This document shows positions 50,472 through 59,250 of a DNA stretch of 64,000 nucleotides, one piece after another; position 1 is the stretch's first letter, and every line of letters starts with the position of its first letter. The stretch covers positions 62,001 to 126,000 of the forward strand of contig NZ_FQZL01000005.1 of the NCBI RefSeq assembly GCF_900142005.1, read 5' to 3'. Both the position numbers and the translations under genes were made by a program. The notes below the pieces were generated by a model. The model made no database searches and was not told where the DNA came from. It was given only the letters and a program-made list of their open reading frames with translations. The stretch comes from Dethiosulfatibacter aminovorans DSM 17477. Its GTDB lineage: Bacteria > Bacillota > Clostridia > Tissierellales > Dethiosulfatibacteraceae.

Positions 50472-51854
50472 ATGGAAAACAAGATTATTGAAGCTATGAA
50501 GAAAATAGTTGGTAACGACTGGGTTGCAAGTGATTCTGAAAAAATCGACAGTTACATCACCGATGAAACAGAGCAAGCAATAGCACCTGTTCCATGTTAT
50601 GACTGTGTTGTGGTCAAGCCTGCCGATGCAAGTGAAATTTCAGAAATACTGAAGTATGCTAATGCGGAAAAGTGCACAGTAGTTGCCAGAGGTGGAGGTA
50701 CGGGATGCGCCGGTGCAGTTGTGCCGATAAAGCCGAGCATTGTCATGTCTCTTGAGAGATTGAACAAGATTATTGATATTGATGAAGAAAACCTGATGGT
50801 CGAATGTGAGGCTGGAGTCACTCTATTCGATTTGGAGGATAAATTCAAAACTCATGACAGTCTTTTCTTTCCTGTACACCCCGGAGATGAAGGAGCACAG
50901 GTTGGAGGAATGATTGTACAAAATGCAGGCGGTGTAAGAGCTGTAAGGCATGGAGTAATGAGAAACCAGATCAAGGGTCTTGAAATAGTGCTTCCGACAG
51001 GTGAAATAATCAAGACAGGCGGAAAACTTATGAAGGACAATACCGGATATGACCTTACCCATTTGATGATAGGAAGCGAAGGTACCCTTGGAGTTGTGAC
51101 AAAGGCCATACTTAAACTGTACCCCAAATCCAGCAATACGGGGAGTCTCCTGGTTTCTTTTGACGACAAGGCGAAGGCGGTGGAAGTTGTTCCAAAGATA
51201 CTGAGAGCGGGGATTACACCTTTGGCTGCTGAATATATTGAGCGTGATTTCATGTTGAGGTCTGCAAAGGATCTGGGGCTGGAATGGCCTGCCAAGAAAG
51301 GTATAGTGGACCTTTATTTCATACTTGATGAAGCCAAGGAAGAAACACTTTACGAAGTAAGTGAAAAAATAGTTGAAATCTGCGAGGAAAATGGAGCGGT
51401 TGACAGCCTTATTGCCGAGACTGCCAAGGAGCAAAGAACAATCCTTGAAATCAGAAGTCACGGTTATCCCAGCGTACAACATATGGTGGTGGACATACTG
51501 GATGTGGCCGTACCTGTAAGCAAGATAATTGATTATATGAATGGAATAGATGAACTGGCCAAGAAATACAATGCTACAATTCCTTCCTTTGGTCATGCAG
51601 GCGACGGGAATATCCATAACTTCATTATGACAGATGATGGAGAAAAGCCCGAGGGTTACGAGGATCTATCAAAGGACGTATACAAGTTGGCAGTGAGTCT
51701 GGGTGGAACAATAACTGCAGAGCATGGTGTGGGCAAGATTAGAAATGAAAGGCTCGACATACAGTATTCGCCAAAACATCTGGAAATAATGAGAGGAATC
51801 AAGAATGTTTTTGATCCAAACAATATAATGAATCCTGGAACGGGAATAAGCTAG
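50472..51854 (+). CDS. FAD-linked 2-hydroxyacid dehydrogenase, GlcD/LctD type (second copy)
   Basis: Protein of 460 residues, paralogous to the one at 21196 throughout: VVARGGGTGCAGAVVP, VHPGDEGAQVGGMIV, GSEGTLGVVTKA, GHAGDGNIHNF, TAEHGVGKIRNERL, VFDPNNIMNPGTG. An ATG at 50460 is in frame but GGAGGT lies at 50462-50467, so translation starts at 50472. No etf genes accompany it; it could use the EtfAB encoded at 18032-19828, and the shared promoter/operator supports joint regulation. Substrate is probably lactate, glycolate or another 2-hydroxyacid. Confidence 0.87.
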   Translation: MENKIIEAMKKIVGNDWVASDSEKIDSYITDETEQAIAPVPCYDCVVVKPADASEISEILKYANAEKCTVVARGGGTGCAGAVVPIKPSIVMSLERLNKIIDIDEENLMVECEAGVTLFDLEDKFKTHDSLFFPVHPGDEGAQVGGMIVQNAGGVRAVRHGVMRNQIKGLEIVLPTGEIIKTGGKLMKDNTGYDLTHLMIGSEGTLGVVTKAILKLYPKSSNTGSLLVSFDDKAKAVEVVPKILRAGITPLAAEYIERDFMLRSAKDLGLEWPAKKGIVDLYFILDEAKEETLYEVSEKIVEICEENGAVDSLIAETAKEQRTILEIRSHGYPSVQHMVVDILDVAVPVSKIIDYMNGIDELAKKYNATIPSFGHAGDGNIHNFIMTDDGEKPEGYEDLSKDVYKLAVSLGGTITAEHGVGKIRNERLDIQYSPKHLEIMRGIKNVFDPNNIMNPGTGIS

Positions 51855-51862
51855 AATTAAAA

Positions 51863-51886
51863 CAAGCCGGCAAAACTGCCGGCTTG
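51863..51886. terminator. Strong hairpin between convergent genes
   Basis: CAAGCCGGCA (51863-51872), loop AAAC, TGCCGGCTTG (51877-51886): a perfect ten-base stem. The plus-strand U-tract is poor (CTGCATTC). On the minus strand the stem is followed by TTTTAATTC, so it may serve mainly the convergent baeRF gene. Confidence 0.65.
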
Positions 51887-51903
51887 CTGCATTCTTAGCA
51901 AAA

Positions 51904-53043
51904 TTAGTATCTGAATGTTGCAAAATGCCTGTCCTCGTTGTTCATTTCCTCAGGACTGTATACCAGTACGTCTCCTCCGTTTTTAAGTGTGTTGATGGCT
52001 GCTATGTTTATGACGTTCTCGGCTTCTATTGTAGGCTCGAAAAGCTCATAAAGATAATTGAGATTCTCGTCATAGTAGCCCCACTTTTCTATGTTTGATG
52101 TGAGGAAAAGCTTGTTGATTCTGCCTTCGTATGATGCGGCTATTATATCTTCCAGTATGTCCGAACCGTTGCCTACACTTTTAGCCTCGCTGAATTTGTC
52201 CATCATTGCATCTGTTTTTTGATTAAACATTTCATACATGATTTTATGCGCTCTTTCCTTCAACTCCTTGGGATGGATATTGTCAGGATTGCCGTCAATA
52301 TGCTGGTCCATCATATTTGGATACTTGTTGGCATCCTTGTACATTGAAGCGATATAGCTGACACCTGAAACAATGAGAGGAAGCTCTTTATTGGGCATGA
52401 ATTCAAGTATGTCGTTGCTTACCATCTGCATGAACCTGTTTATGTGGTTTTTGTTGTCATCCGGACTTCCGCCATGACCGTGATAAATTGCAGAGGTTGA
52501 ATTTGGATTACCGGAATGATACTGAAGCTGTCGTTCGGGATTGTCCATTTGCAGTGCCTCATCCAAGGATGTAGGCATATCCAACTCTATTTCATTAATA
52601 TTGAATTCATCGCAGCGGTACAGTTTTATGTTTTTTTGACTCAATGACAAAAGGTAATAATTCTCGTCTTTTGTAAGCATTGACAAAAGAGGTATAATAT
52701 TGAATTCTTTGGATACGTGAACTTTTTCCTGGAATTTAACCGGCATCTTGAAGTATTTGAAAGTATTGCCTGAAATGAAAAGGGCAAGACCTTCATTACT
52801 GTTCTGCCAGAAGATCAAATCTTCAATTAAATCATATGCTTCATTCAGGATGTTTTTGGTATCTGATTCTGAAATGTTGAGCAAGGAAAGCTTTTTCTCA
52901 GCTTCCTTAAGTAGATTCTTCAAGAGAATCCTTCCTTTCAGAATGTCCTTGCCTGCCTTTTCAGTAGGCAGATAGATGGAGATACATGGATCTGTTTTGG
53001 TTTTGATGAGCTTTAGAACATCATCTTTTCTTAATTGATTCAT
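51904..53043 (-). CDS. baeRF (bacterial archaeo-eukaryotic release factor-like) family protein
   Basis: Protein of 379 residues. The start (RKDDVLKLIKTKTDPCISIYLPTEKAGKD) followed by ILLKNLLKEAEKKL, the middle motif AIYHGHGGSPDDNKNHINRF, and the ending AAINTLKNGGDVLVYSPEEM match the bacterial relatives of archaeal/eukaryotic eRF1 (baeRF, probably family 3). These proteins share the eRF1 fold and are thought to act on stalled or inactive ribosomes; direct evidence is scarce. AAGGAGG precedes the ATG on the minus strand. It is monocistronic with a 358-base upstream region shared with a FadR pair. Confidence 0.7.
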   Translation of the reverse strand: MNQLRKDDVLKLIKTKTDPCISIYLPTEKAGKDILKGRILLKNLLKEAEKKLSLLNISESDTKNILNEAYDLIEDLIFWQNSNEGLALFISGNTFKYFKMPVKFQEKVHVSKEFNIIPLLSMLTKDENYYLLSLSQKNIKLYRCDEFNINEIELDMPTSLDEALQMDNPERQLQYHSGNPNSTSAIYHGHGGSPDDNKNHINRFMQMVSNDILEFMPNKELPLIVSGVSYIASMYKDANKYPNMMDQHIDGNPDNIHPKELKERAHKIMYEMFNQKTDAMMDKFSEAKSVGNGSDILEDIIAASYEGRINKLFLTSNIEKWGYYDENLNYLYELFEPTIEAENVINIAAINTLKNGGDVLVYSPEEMNNEDRHFATFRY

Positions 53044-53348
53044 TAATAAACCTCCTTATAATATTTGAGTTATATCAGCAAGTATTAATGAAAACATTCT
53101 CAATTTATTTGCTGTCGCATAAAACGCGACATGGTTAGGCAATTATAGGGAAAGTATTATGATTATTGTTATAGTGAAATGTTTAAATTGATGAGAAACA
53201 AGGTGAGTAACTGTTGAAGCAATGAAGTTGTTTTGTCTATAATAATTATATCATATTTGAACTTGATGAACTACAAGCTGGGAGATTAAATTTTGCAAAC
53301 AACATAACTTTCCCTACTTCAAATTGATGTGAATATACGGCTAACGGC
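53044..53348. other. Divergent intergenic region without a gene
   Basis: This A/T-rich stretch holds the upstream region of the baeRF gene (minus) and of the second FadR pair (plus). Apart from a short GTCGCATAAAACGCGAC hairpin (about 53113-53129) I see no coding sequence, known RNA family or TGGTNNNACCA operator. Confidence 0.5.
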
Positions 53349-53377
53349 TTTACTTTAAAGTACATTTACCCTATAAT
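53349..53377 (+). promoter_or_regulatory. Sigma-A promoter of the second FadR pair
   Basis: -35 TTTACT (53349-53354), 17-base spacer, -10 TATAAT (53372-53377), close to the promoter of the first FadR pair (TTTACA, N17, TATAAT at 42009). Confidence 0.75.
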
Positions 53378-53401
53378 GAGTCTAGAAACTGGAGTGATAA
53401 T

Positions 53402-54085
53402 ATGAACAATTCAAAAGACAAACAGGCATATGAACATGTCATAGAATATATCGGACAACAAGTGGAGGAAGGACGGCTTAAAAAGGGAGACAAGATCCCT
53501 ACAGAGAGAAAGCTGGTTGAAATACTTGAAATAGGAAGGAATTCAATTAGAGAAGCCCTGGAAATACTCGACATGCTTGGCATCGTTGAAAGAAGGCAGG
53601 GCAGCGGAACCTATATAAGAAAAGATTTCGACAGTTGGTTTTCAGGACCGATGTCCATAGCCTTCATGCTTTCGGATACAGGTAAACATGAGATATTTGA
53701 ATTCAGGAACATGATAGAAGTGGAAATGGCGACTATTGCAGCTGAAAGAATTACAGATGATGAAATTGAAGAATTAAAGGACTGTTATGAAAAGCTTATC
53801 AATATTGATGATGAATTCATAAATGCAAAATACGACAACAAGTTTCACAGTCTTCTTGCCAGGGCTACTAAAAACATTATATTGATTAATTCGTACAATG
53901 CCATGGAGTATATGATGGATATGCTTATTTACGATGTTAGAACAAGAGGGATTCTATCGGAAGGGAAGGATCTCCTTGTGAGAATTCACAGGGAAGTTTG
54001 TGAAGCTGTTGTTGAAAGAAACCCTGTAGAAGCAAGAGAAGCAATGAAAAGGCATATGACTGAAGTAAGAAAATATTTCGAATAA
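53402..54085 (+). CDS. FadR-type GntR transcriptional regulator
   Basis: Protein of 227 residues: winged helix with EIGRNSIREALEILDMLGIVERRQGSGTYI, then an FCD domain (EFRNMIEVEMATIAAERIT; KFHSLLARATKNIILINSYNAMEY; MKRHMTEVRKYF). It is the intact counterpart of the frameshifted gene at 42074 and defines the correct frame there. The gene at 54099 follows by 13 bases and belongs to a second subtype. Ligand unknown; the FCD His residues suggest a metal-dependent carboxylate effector, as in related lactate or fatty-acid regulators. Confidence 0.9.
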   Translation: MNNSKDKQAYEHVIEYIGQQVEEGRLKKGDKIPTERKLVEILEIGRNSIREALEILDMLGIVERRQGSGTYIRKDFDSWFSGPMSIAFMLSDTGKHEIFEFRNMIEVEMATIAAERITDDEIEELKDCYEKLINIDDEFINAKYDNKFHSLLARATKNIILINSYNAMEYMMDMLIYDVRTRGILSEGKDLLVRIHREVCEAVVERNPVEAREAMKRHMTEVRKYFE

Positions 54086-54098
54086 CAGGGGTGGTTTA

Positions 54099-54782
54099 AT
54101 GATAAGGGCAGATTCGAACAAGACCTATTACAAGGTTATGGAATATCTGGTTGAAGAAATCAGATTGAATAGAATAAAGAGAGGCGACAAGCTTCCTACC
54201 GAAAGAGAACTGGCAGAAGCATTGGAAGTCAGCAGAGCGGCAATCAGGGAGTCATACAAGATACTAAGCATCGTCGGACTCATTGAGAACAGGCCGGGAA
54301 GCGGTACCTATATCAAGGATGAATTTGATGAATGGCCTGAGGGGCCTATGGCGATAGTAATTAAGCTTACAGATGCAACGACAGATGATGTCCTTGAATT
54401 CAGAAAGATGATCGAGGTTGAAATATCAACCCTGGCAGCGGAAAGAATCACTGAAGCTGAAATTGAAAAGCTCAAGGAATGCTATGGGGAAATGTTGAAT
54501 GCAGAAGGGGAAGTGGAAAAGTCGAAACTTGACAAGAGGTTCCACTATCTAATTGCCAAGGCATCAAAAAACAGCATCATACTGAATGCCTACAATGCAA
54601 TGGCACCAATGATTCAACTCTTCACTTACAATATAAGGCATACGGTACTGGAAAATGAAAGTAAGGACATACTTGAAACACTTCACCGGGACATATATGA
54701 AGCAATAATTAGCAGAGACCGGGAAAAGGCGAGAAACAGCATGAAAATTCATATGGATATGATCAATAAATATTACCAATAG
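54099..54782 (+). CDS. FadR-type GntR transcriptional regulator
   Basis: Protein of 227 residues, closest to the one at 42767: both start with SNKTYY and share VSRAAIRESYKILSIVGL and KNSIILNAYNAMAPM/KNQIILNAYNAMSPM. A winged helix is followed by an FCD domain (FHYLIAKASKN; MKIHMDMINKYY). GGGGTGG upstream sets the ATG at 54099. Together with 53402 it forms the second copy of an A-B regulator module. Constant pairing suggests that the two subtypes may work together, possibly as heterodimers. Confidence 0.9.
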   Translation: MIRADSNKTYYKVMEYLVEEIRLNRIKRGDKLPTERELAEALEVSRAAIRESYKILSIVGLIENRPGSGTYIKDEFDEWPEGPMAIVIKLTDATTDDVLEFRKMIEVEISTLAAERITEAEIEKLKECYGEMLNAEGEVEKSKLDKRFHYLIAKASKNSIILNAYNAMAPMIQLFTYNIRHTVLENESKDILETLHRDIYEAIISRDREKARNSMKIHMDMINKYYQ

Positions 54783-54795
54783 GATAAGGAAAGCC

Positions 54796-55977
54796 ATGGA
54801 CAGTGAAATAATTGTAAGAATAAATAAAAGATATATTAAGAAATACAAGGAGGGATATCCTCTGATCTTCAAGGAGGCGGTCAACAATATCCATGACTTG
54901 AAGGGCGAGGGAGCAATACTGAAGCTTGTCGACGATAAGAACAAGTTTGTTGCAAGAGGATATTTCGGAAGGCAGAATAAGGGATACGGCTGGGTCCTTA
55001 CAAGAAAGGATGAGGCTATAGACCGGAAGTTCTTCCAGAACAAGATAATTACGGCCCTTAACAAAAGGGCACCCTTCTATTTTGACGAGGACACCACCGC
55101 CTACAGGGTATTCAACGGCGAAGGTGACGGAATAGGCGGCTTCACAATAGACAACTATGACGGGTATTATCTTATAAACTGGTACAGCAAGGGTATTTAC
55201 AGATTCAAGGATATAATTGTAGAAATCCTCAGCAGGATGGTTGTTTACAAAGGAATATACCAGAAGAAAAGATTTGATGACGGTATTGAGGAAGATGATT
55301 TTGTCATGGGTGAAAAGGGTGAGTTTCCAATAATAGTCAGGGAAAGCGGAGTGAACTTTGCCATTTATCTTGACGAAGGAGACATGACCGGAGTGTTTCT
55401 TGACCAGAGAGAAGTGAGGAAAAGGATAAGGGACAAGTATTCCAAGGGGAAGACGGTGCTTAACACCTTTTCATATACGGGCGCTTTTTCAGTGTTTGCA
55501 GCCCTCGGCGATGCCAAAAGCACTACAAGCGTCGACCTTGCCAACAGGAGTCTTGAGAAGACAACTGAACAGTTTAACATCAACGGACTAGACCTTGATA
55601 CGAACCATATAGTGGTGGAGGATGTTTTCAACTATTTCAAGTATGCAGCAAAGAAGGAAATGAAGTTTGATCTTGTGATACTTGATCCACCAAGTTTTGC
55701 GAAATCAAAGAAGAACATATTCAGTGCAGACAGGGACTACAAGGACCTTCTGAAGGAGGTCATAGACATAACCGAAGATGGAGGAGTTATTGCAGCCTCC
55801 ACCAACTGCGCATCATTCAACATGGACAAGTTCAAGAAATTCATCGATACCGCCTTTGTGGAAAAGGGAAAAAGGTACAGAATACTCGAAGAACATTCGC
55901 TTCCCGTTGATTTTGCTACCATTGAGGAATTCAGGGAGGGGAACTACCTGAAGGTGGTGTTCATCTCCGTAAGTTAA
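54796..55977 (+). CDS. Class I SAM-dependent rRNA methyltransferase, RlmI type
   Basis: Protein of 393 residues. An N-terminal PUA-like RNA-binding region (about 1-75) and a central EEHAD-like segment lead to a Rossmann methyltransferase domain with VLNTFSYTGAFSVFAALG (SAM loop), the motif LDPPSFAKSKKN and AASTNCASF. This is the RlmI/YccW family, which modifies 23S rRNA (m5C1962 in E. coli; some Gram-positive homologs modify other bases). It follows the FadR pair by 13 bases with AAGGA upstream and may simply be co-transcribed. Its end overlaps the convergent dinB gene by four bases. Confidence 0.85.
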   Translation: MDSEIIVRINKRYIKKYKEGYPLIFKEAVNNIHDLKGEGAILKLVDDKNKFVARGYFGRQNKGYGWVLTRKDEAIDRKFFQNKIITALNKRAPFYFDEDTTAYRVFNGEGDGIGGFTIDNYDGYYLINWYSKGIYRFKDIIVEILSRMVVYKGIYQKKRFDDGIEEDDFVMGEKGEFPIIVRESGVNFAIYLDEGDMTGVFLDQREVRKRIRDKYSKGKTVLNTFSYTGAFSVFAALGDAKSTTSVDLANRSLEKTTEQFNINGLDLDTNHIVVEDVFNYFKYAAKKEMKFDLVILDPPSFAKSKKNIFSADRDYKDLLKEVIDITEDGGVIAASTNCASFNMDKFKKFIDTAFVEKGKRYRILEEHSLPVDFATIEEFREGNYLKVVFISVS

Positions 55978-57023
55978 TCGAAGATGGACATCTGATAGTG
56001 TTCGCTGTCGGAAATATTGGAAAGTGAGACTCCTGCGAGTCTGACTTTCTTTTTTAGTTCCACTCCGTCCAGCACAAGGTCCATTGCTTCCTTGAAGAGG
56101 TCGTAGCTTGAGGTATATGAAGTCAGGCTGTGGCTTCTGGTTATCTGTTCGAAGTCCTCGTATTTGATCTTCACGGTAACGGTCTTGGCAAGCTTGTTGC
56201 TTTTCTTCAGTCTGTCGGTGATCTTAAGGAGATATATGTCAAGGACCTCCCTGATGTATTCCCTGTCTTTTGTATCTTCGCTGAAGGTTGTTTCCCTCCC
56301 GTAGGATTTTCTGATGCTTGTAACCTTTATGCTTCTGTTGTCGATACCCCTAATCCTGTTGTATATTTCCTCGGCACGGGACTGGCCGAAGATATACGAC
56401 AGGCTTTTTATATCATATTGGAGAAGATCTCCAATGGTAAAAATACCGATATTGTTGAGCTTGGCTGCAGTCTTTTTACCCAGTCCGTGAACCTTTAGTA
56501 CAGGCAGAGGAATCAGGATGTCAGGAATGTCCTCTTCGGTAATCTTGAAGATGCCGTCGGGCTTGTTCCAGTCCGAGGCAAGCTTTGCCAGGAACTTGTT
56601 GTAGGATATGCCTATGGATATTGTTATGCCGATCCTGTTTTTCACTTCTTCCTTTATCCAGACAGCAATGTCATGGGGATCTTCATCAAGGTCGGTAATA
56701 TCCAGATATGCCTCGTCTATGGACATTTGCTGAATGCTGTCAGTCACTTCATGAAGTATTTCAAAAACCTGTGAAGAGATTTCCTTGTACCTTTCCATAT
56801 GGCCTCTTACAAATATTCCGTTGGGACACAGCTTGTGGGCCATTACACTGCTCATGGCACTGTGAACTCCGTATTTTCGCGCTTCGTAGCTGCATGTTGC
56901 AACTACACCTCTCTTTGAAGTGCCTCCAACTATTACAGGCTTTCCTTTAAGTTTTGGATTGTCCAGCTGTTCCACTGATGCAAAGAATGCATCCAGATCG
57001 ACATGAAGTATCTTTTTTTTCAT
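55974..57023 (-). CDS. dinB: DNA polymerase IV (Y family)
   Basis: Protein of 349 residues, typical of Pol IV. HVDLDAFFASVEQLDNP, GVVATCSYEARKYGVHSAM and the catalytic SIDEAYLDIT (Ser-Ile-Asp-Glu) are present, together with ISIGISYNKFLAKLASDWNKPDG and helix-hairpin-helix VHGLGKKTAAKLNNIG. It carries out translesion synthesis with low fidelity. It ends in QMSIFD, close to a beta-clamp-binding motif (QxxLF). No LexA-type operator was obvious upstream. Confidence 0.95.
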   Translation of the reverse strand: MKKKILHVDLDAFFASVEQLDNPKLKGKPVIVGGTSKRGVVATCSYEARKYGVHSAMSSVMAHKLCPNGIFVRGHMERYKEISSQVFEILHEVTDSIQQMSIDEAYLDITDLDEDPHDIAVWIKEEVKNRIGITISIGISYNKFLAKLASDWNKPDGIFKITEEDIPDILIPLPVLKVHGLGKKTAAKLNNIGIFTIGDLLQYDIKSLSYIFGQSRAEEIYNRIRGIDNRSIKVTSIRKSYGRETTFSEDTKDREYIREVLDIYLLKITDRLKKSNKLAKTVTVKIKYEDFEQITRSHSLTSYTSSYDLFKEAMDLVLDGVELKKKVRLAGVSLSNISDSEHYQMSIFD

Positions 57024-57179
57024 AATATCCGTCTCTTTTTCAATCTTTTAAATATTTACATAAGCACTCGAACTAATGTTCTTTCATTATATCATATAAC
57101 AAGGAAAATTGTGCTGGATTTTAGATGTTTTTCATGAGAATTTTGTGAATTTTTTTGAACAAAGTATCTTTTCACAATA

Positions 57180-57246
57180 TTGACAAAGTCTGCAAAAAGT
57201 GGTATAAATTAATTAAGGATTAGCACTCGTTGGTGGAGAGTGCTAA
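57180..57246 (+). promoter_or_regulatory. Heat-shock promoter with CIRCE operator
   Basis: -35 TTGACA (57180-57185), 17-base spacer, -10 TATAAA (57203-57208), then a perfect CIRCE element: TTAGCACTC (57220-57228), nine bases, GAGTGCTAA (57238-57246). CIRCE is the binding site of the HrcA repressor, so the gene should be induced by heat. Confidence 0.97.
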
Positions 57247-57271
57247 AAATGAATAGAGAGGAGTTGTTGAC

Positions 57272-57718
57272 ATGGCTAATTTAGTACCTTTCAACAGAAG
57301 GAGACGGGATTTGGAAAGATTCGGTTTTGGAGATTTCCGCAATATGCTGGATGGTTTTTTTTCGGATTCATGGATACCTGAAAGGACTCTGATGCACGAT
57401 ACTTTCAAGATTGATGTGAAGGAGAATGAAAACGACTATGTAGTAGAGGCTGAACTTCCCGGTGTGAAAAAGGAAGAAATCGACCTTAAGCTTAACGACG
57501 GCAGACTTTCAATTTCCATCAAGCGGGATGAAAGAATTGAAGAAGAGGAGAAAAATTACATCCACAAGGAAAGAAGATTCTGTTCAATGAGCAGAACGGT
57601 ATATCTGGAAGATGCAGAGACGGAAGGAATCAATGCAAAGCTTGAAGATGGACTTCTAACCATAATGATTCCAAAGAAGGATAAGAAAGACAGATCCAAG
57701 AGAATAGATATAGACTAG
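57272..57718 (+). CDS. hsp20: Small heat-shock protein, Hsp20/alpha-crystallin family
   Basis: Protein of 148 residues. The alpha-crystallin domain (about 45-140) has FKIDVKENENDYVVEAELPGVKKEEIDLKL, LSISIKRDE and AKLEDGLLTIMIPK; the last contains the G-L motif of the family. It prevents aggregation of unfolded proteins in the cytoplasm without ATP. GAGAGGAG precedes the ATG. It is a single-gene unit under a perfect CIRCE operator; most CIRCE sites control groESL or the hrcA-dnaK operon. Confidence 0.95.
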   Translation: MANLVPFNRRRRDLERFGFGDFRNMLDGFFSDSWIPERTLMHDTFKIDVKENENDYVVEAELPGVKKEEIDLKLNDGRLSISIKRDERIEEEEKNYIHKERRFCSMSRTVYLEDAETEGINAKLEDGLLTIMIPKKDKKDRSKRIDID

Positions 57719-57720
57719 CA

Positions 57721-57756
57721 GAAAGCACGGTCCTAATAATGGGACTGTGCTTTTGA
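57721..57756 (+). terminator. Intrinsic terminator after hsp20
   Basis: AAAGCACGGTCC pairs with GGACTGTGCTTT (one mismatch) around TAATAATG, then TTG. Confidence 0.7.
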
Positions 57757-57798
57757 AAGCTTAAGATATTAAATGCAATTAAAAAATCGCTTTCCTTA

Positions 57799-57827
57799 TT
57801 GACAAAAAATAGATTATGTGTTAATTT
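57799..57827 (+). promoter_or_regulatory. Sigma-A promoter of the riboflavin operon
   Basis: -35 TTGACA (57799-57804), 17-base spacer, -10 TAATTT (57822-57827). The start would fall just upstream of the FMN riboswitch. Confidence 0.65.
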
Positions 57828-57847
57828 TAATAATAAGTTAATATGAA

Positions 57848-57950
57848 TCTTCAGGGCAGGGTGAAATTCCCGACCGGTGGTACAGTCCACGAGCCGAGAG
57901 GTTGAACTGGTGTAATTCCAGTACCGACAGTAAAGTCTGGATGGAAGAAG
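57848..57950 (+). ncRNA. FMN riboswitch (RFN element)
   Basis: The RFN core is clear: TCTTCAGGGCAGGGTGAAAT at about 57848-57867, then CCCGACCGGTGGTA, CACGAGCCGAGAGG, GTAATTCCAGTACCGACAGT and AAAGTCTGGATGGAAGA. It binds FMN and reduces expression of riboflavin genes by forming the terminator at 58019-58050. It lies 190 bases before ribD. Confidence 0.97.
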
Positions 57951-58018
57951 TGTTTGTTTCTACAAAATATGTTACAATGTATAACTGTATAGTTTTGTAT
58001 GACATTTTTATGATTATG

Positions 58019-58050
58019 ACTCTGGAGATTTTTCTTCAGAGTTTTTTTAT
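58019..58050 (+). terminator. FMN riboswitch terminator
   Basis: ACTCTGGAG (58019-58027) pairs with CTTCAGAGT (58034-58042) and is followed by TTTTTTATT. It is the expected expression platform of the riboswitch. Confidence 0.85.
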
Positions 58051-58137
58051 TTCTAAGCTATTGTATACAACTCCAATAGTTAAGAGCTGTTAAAGAAATA
58101 CTGTGAATAAACAAAAAAACTTTAAATAGGAGGTAGT

Positions 58138-59250
58138 ATGGACGAACTTTATATGAAAAGAGCGATAAACCTGGCGAAGAAGGGCACGGGGCATACGAGT
58201 CCGAATCCTCTTGTTGGAGCGGTTATAGTGAAAGACAATCGGATTATTGGTGAAGGTTACCATGAATACTATGGAGGCAACCATGCAGAGGTCAATGCAA
58301 TAGAGAGTGCCACTGAGGACGTGGAGGGAGCGACAATCTATGTAACGCTTGAACCCTGTTCCCATTTCGGAAAGACTCCTCCCTGTGCCAAAAAAATTGT
58401 GGAATCCAAATTCGCCAAAGTCGTAATAGGAATGACGGATCCCAACCCCCTTGTGGCCGGAAGAGGCATACGGATAATAAGGGATGCAGGAATAGAAGTT
58501 GTAACGGGAGTTCTTGAGGACGATGTGAAGGAACTTAACGAGGTGTTCATCAAGTACATACTTACAAAAAAGCCTTTCTGCTACATGAAGTATGCCATGA
58601 CACTGGATGGAAAGATTGCATCATGGTCCGGGGATTCCAAATGGATTACCAGTGAAAAGTCCAGGAAGTATGTCCACGACATAAGGCAGAAGGTTTCTGC
58701 AATAATGGTGGGGATAGGAACAGTCCTGGCGGACGATCCAAGCCTGACGACAAGAAGGGACAGTGAGCTGGACAAGGATGCAGTAAGGGTGATTCTTGAT
58801 ACCAGATGCAGGATTCCTCTCGATGCCAGGGTACTTAATCTTGAATCAAGTGTTAGAACCATAATTGCCACAGGTTCATCATATGATGAAAAGCTTGAAG
58901 CATTGAGGGAAAAAGGTGCTGAAGTCATAGTAACCCCTCTCAAGGAAAATCGCATAGACATAAAATGGCTCTTTGATGAACTGGGAAGAATGGGATTGGA
59001 TTCGGTCCTTCTGGAAGGGGGCGCCACCCTCAACTATAGTGCCCTTGAGGCCGGAGTAGTAGACAAGGTGATGGCTTTTGTGGCTCCAAAGATGATAGGC
59101 GGACAGAATGCAAAGACTCCTGTGGAAGGTGAAGGAATAACCTATATAAGGGATGCCGTGAAGCTTAAGGATATAGACATAAAAAGATTTGACGAGGATA
59201 TACTCATAACCGGAATGATTGACAATAAAGATAAGGAAGAAGGTGATTGA
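58138..59250 (+). CDS. ribD: Bifunctional riboflavin biosynthesis deaminase/reductase RibD
   Basis: Protein of 370 residues. The N-terminal cytidine-deaminase-like domain has NHAEVNAIE and PCSHFGKTPPCAKKI (zinc-binding His and Cys residues). The C-terminal reductase domain has YAMTLDGKIASWSGDSKWIT and LLEGGATLNYSAL. It deaminates 2,5-diamino-6-ribosylamino-4-pyrimidinone phosphate and reduces the ribose side chain, steps two and three of the pathway. It is first in the rib operon and ends one base before ribE. Confidence 0.96.
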   Translation: MDELYMKRAINLAKKGTGHTSPNPLVGAVIVKDNRIIGEGYHEYYGGNHAEVNAIESATEDVEGATIYVTLEPCSHFGKTPPCAKKIVESKFAKVVIGMTDPNPLVAGRGIRIIRDAGIEVVTGVLEDDVKELNEVFIKYILTKKPFCYMKYAMTLDGKIASWSGDSKWITSEKSRKYVHDIRQKVSAIMVGIGTVLADDPSLTTRRDSELDKDAVRVILDTRCRIPLDARVLNLESSVRTIIATGSSYDEKLEALREKGAEVIVTPLKENRIDIKWLFDELGRMGLDSVLLEGGATLNYSALEAGVVDKVMAFVAPKMIGGQNAKTPVEGEGITYIRDAVKLKDIDIKRFDEDILITGMIDNKDKEEGD

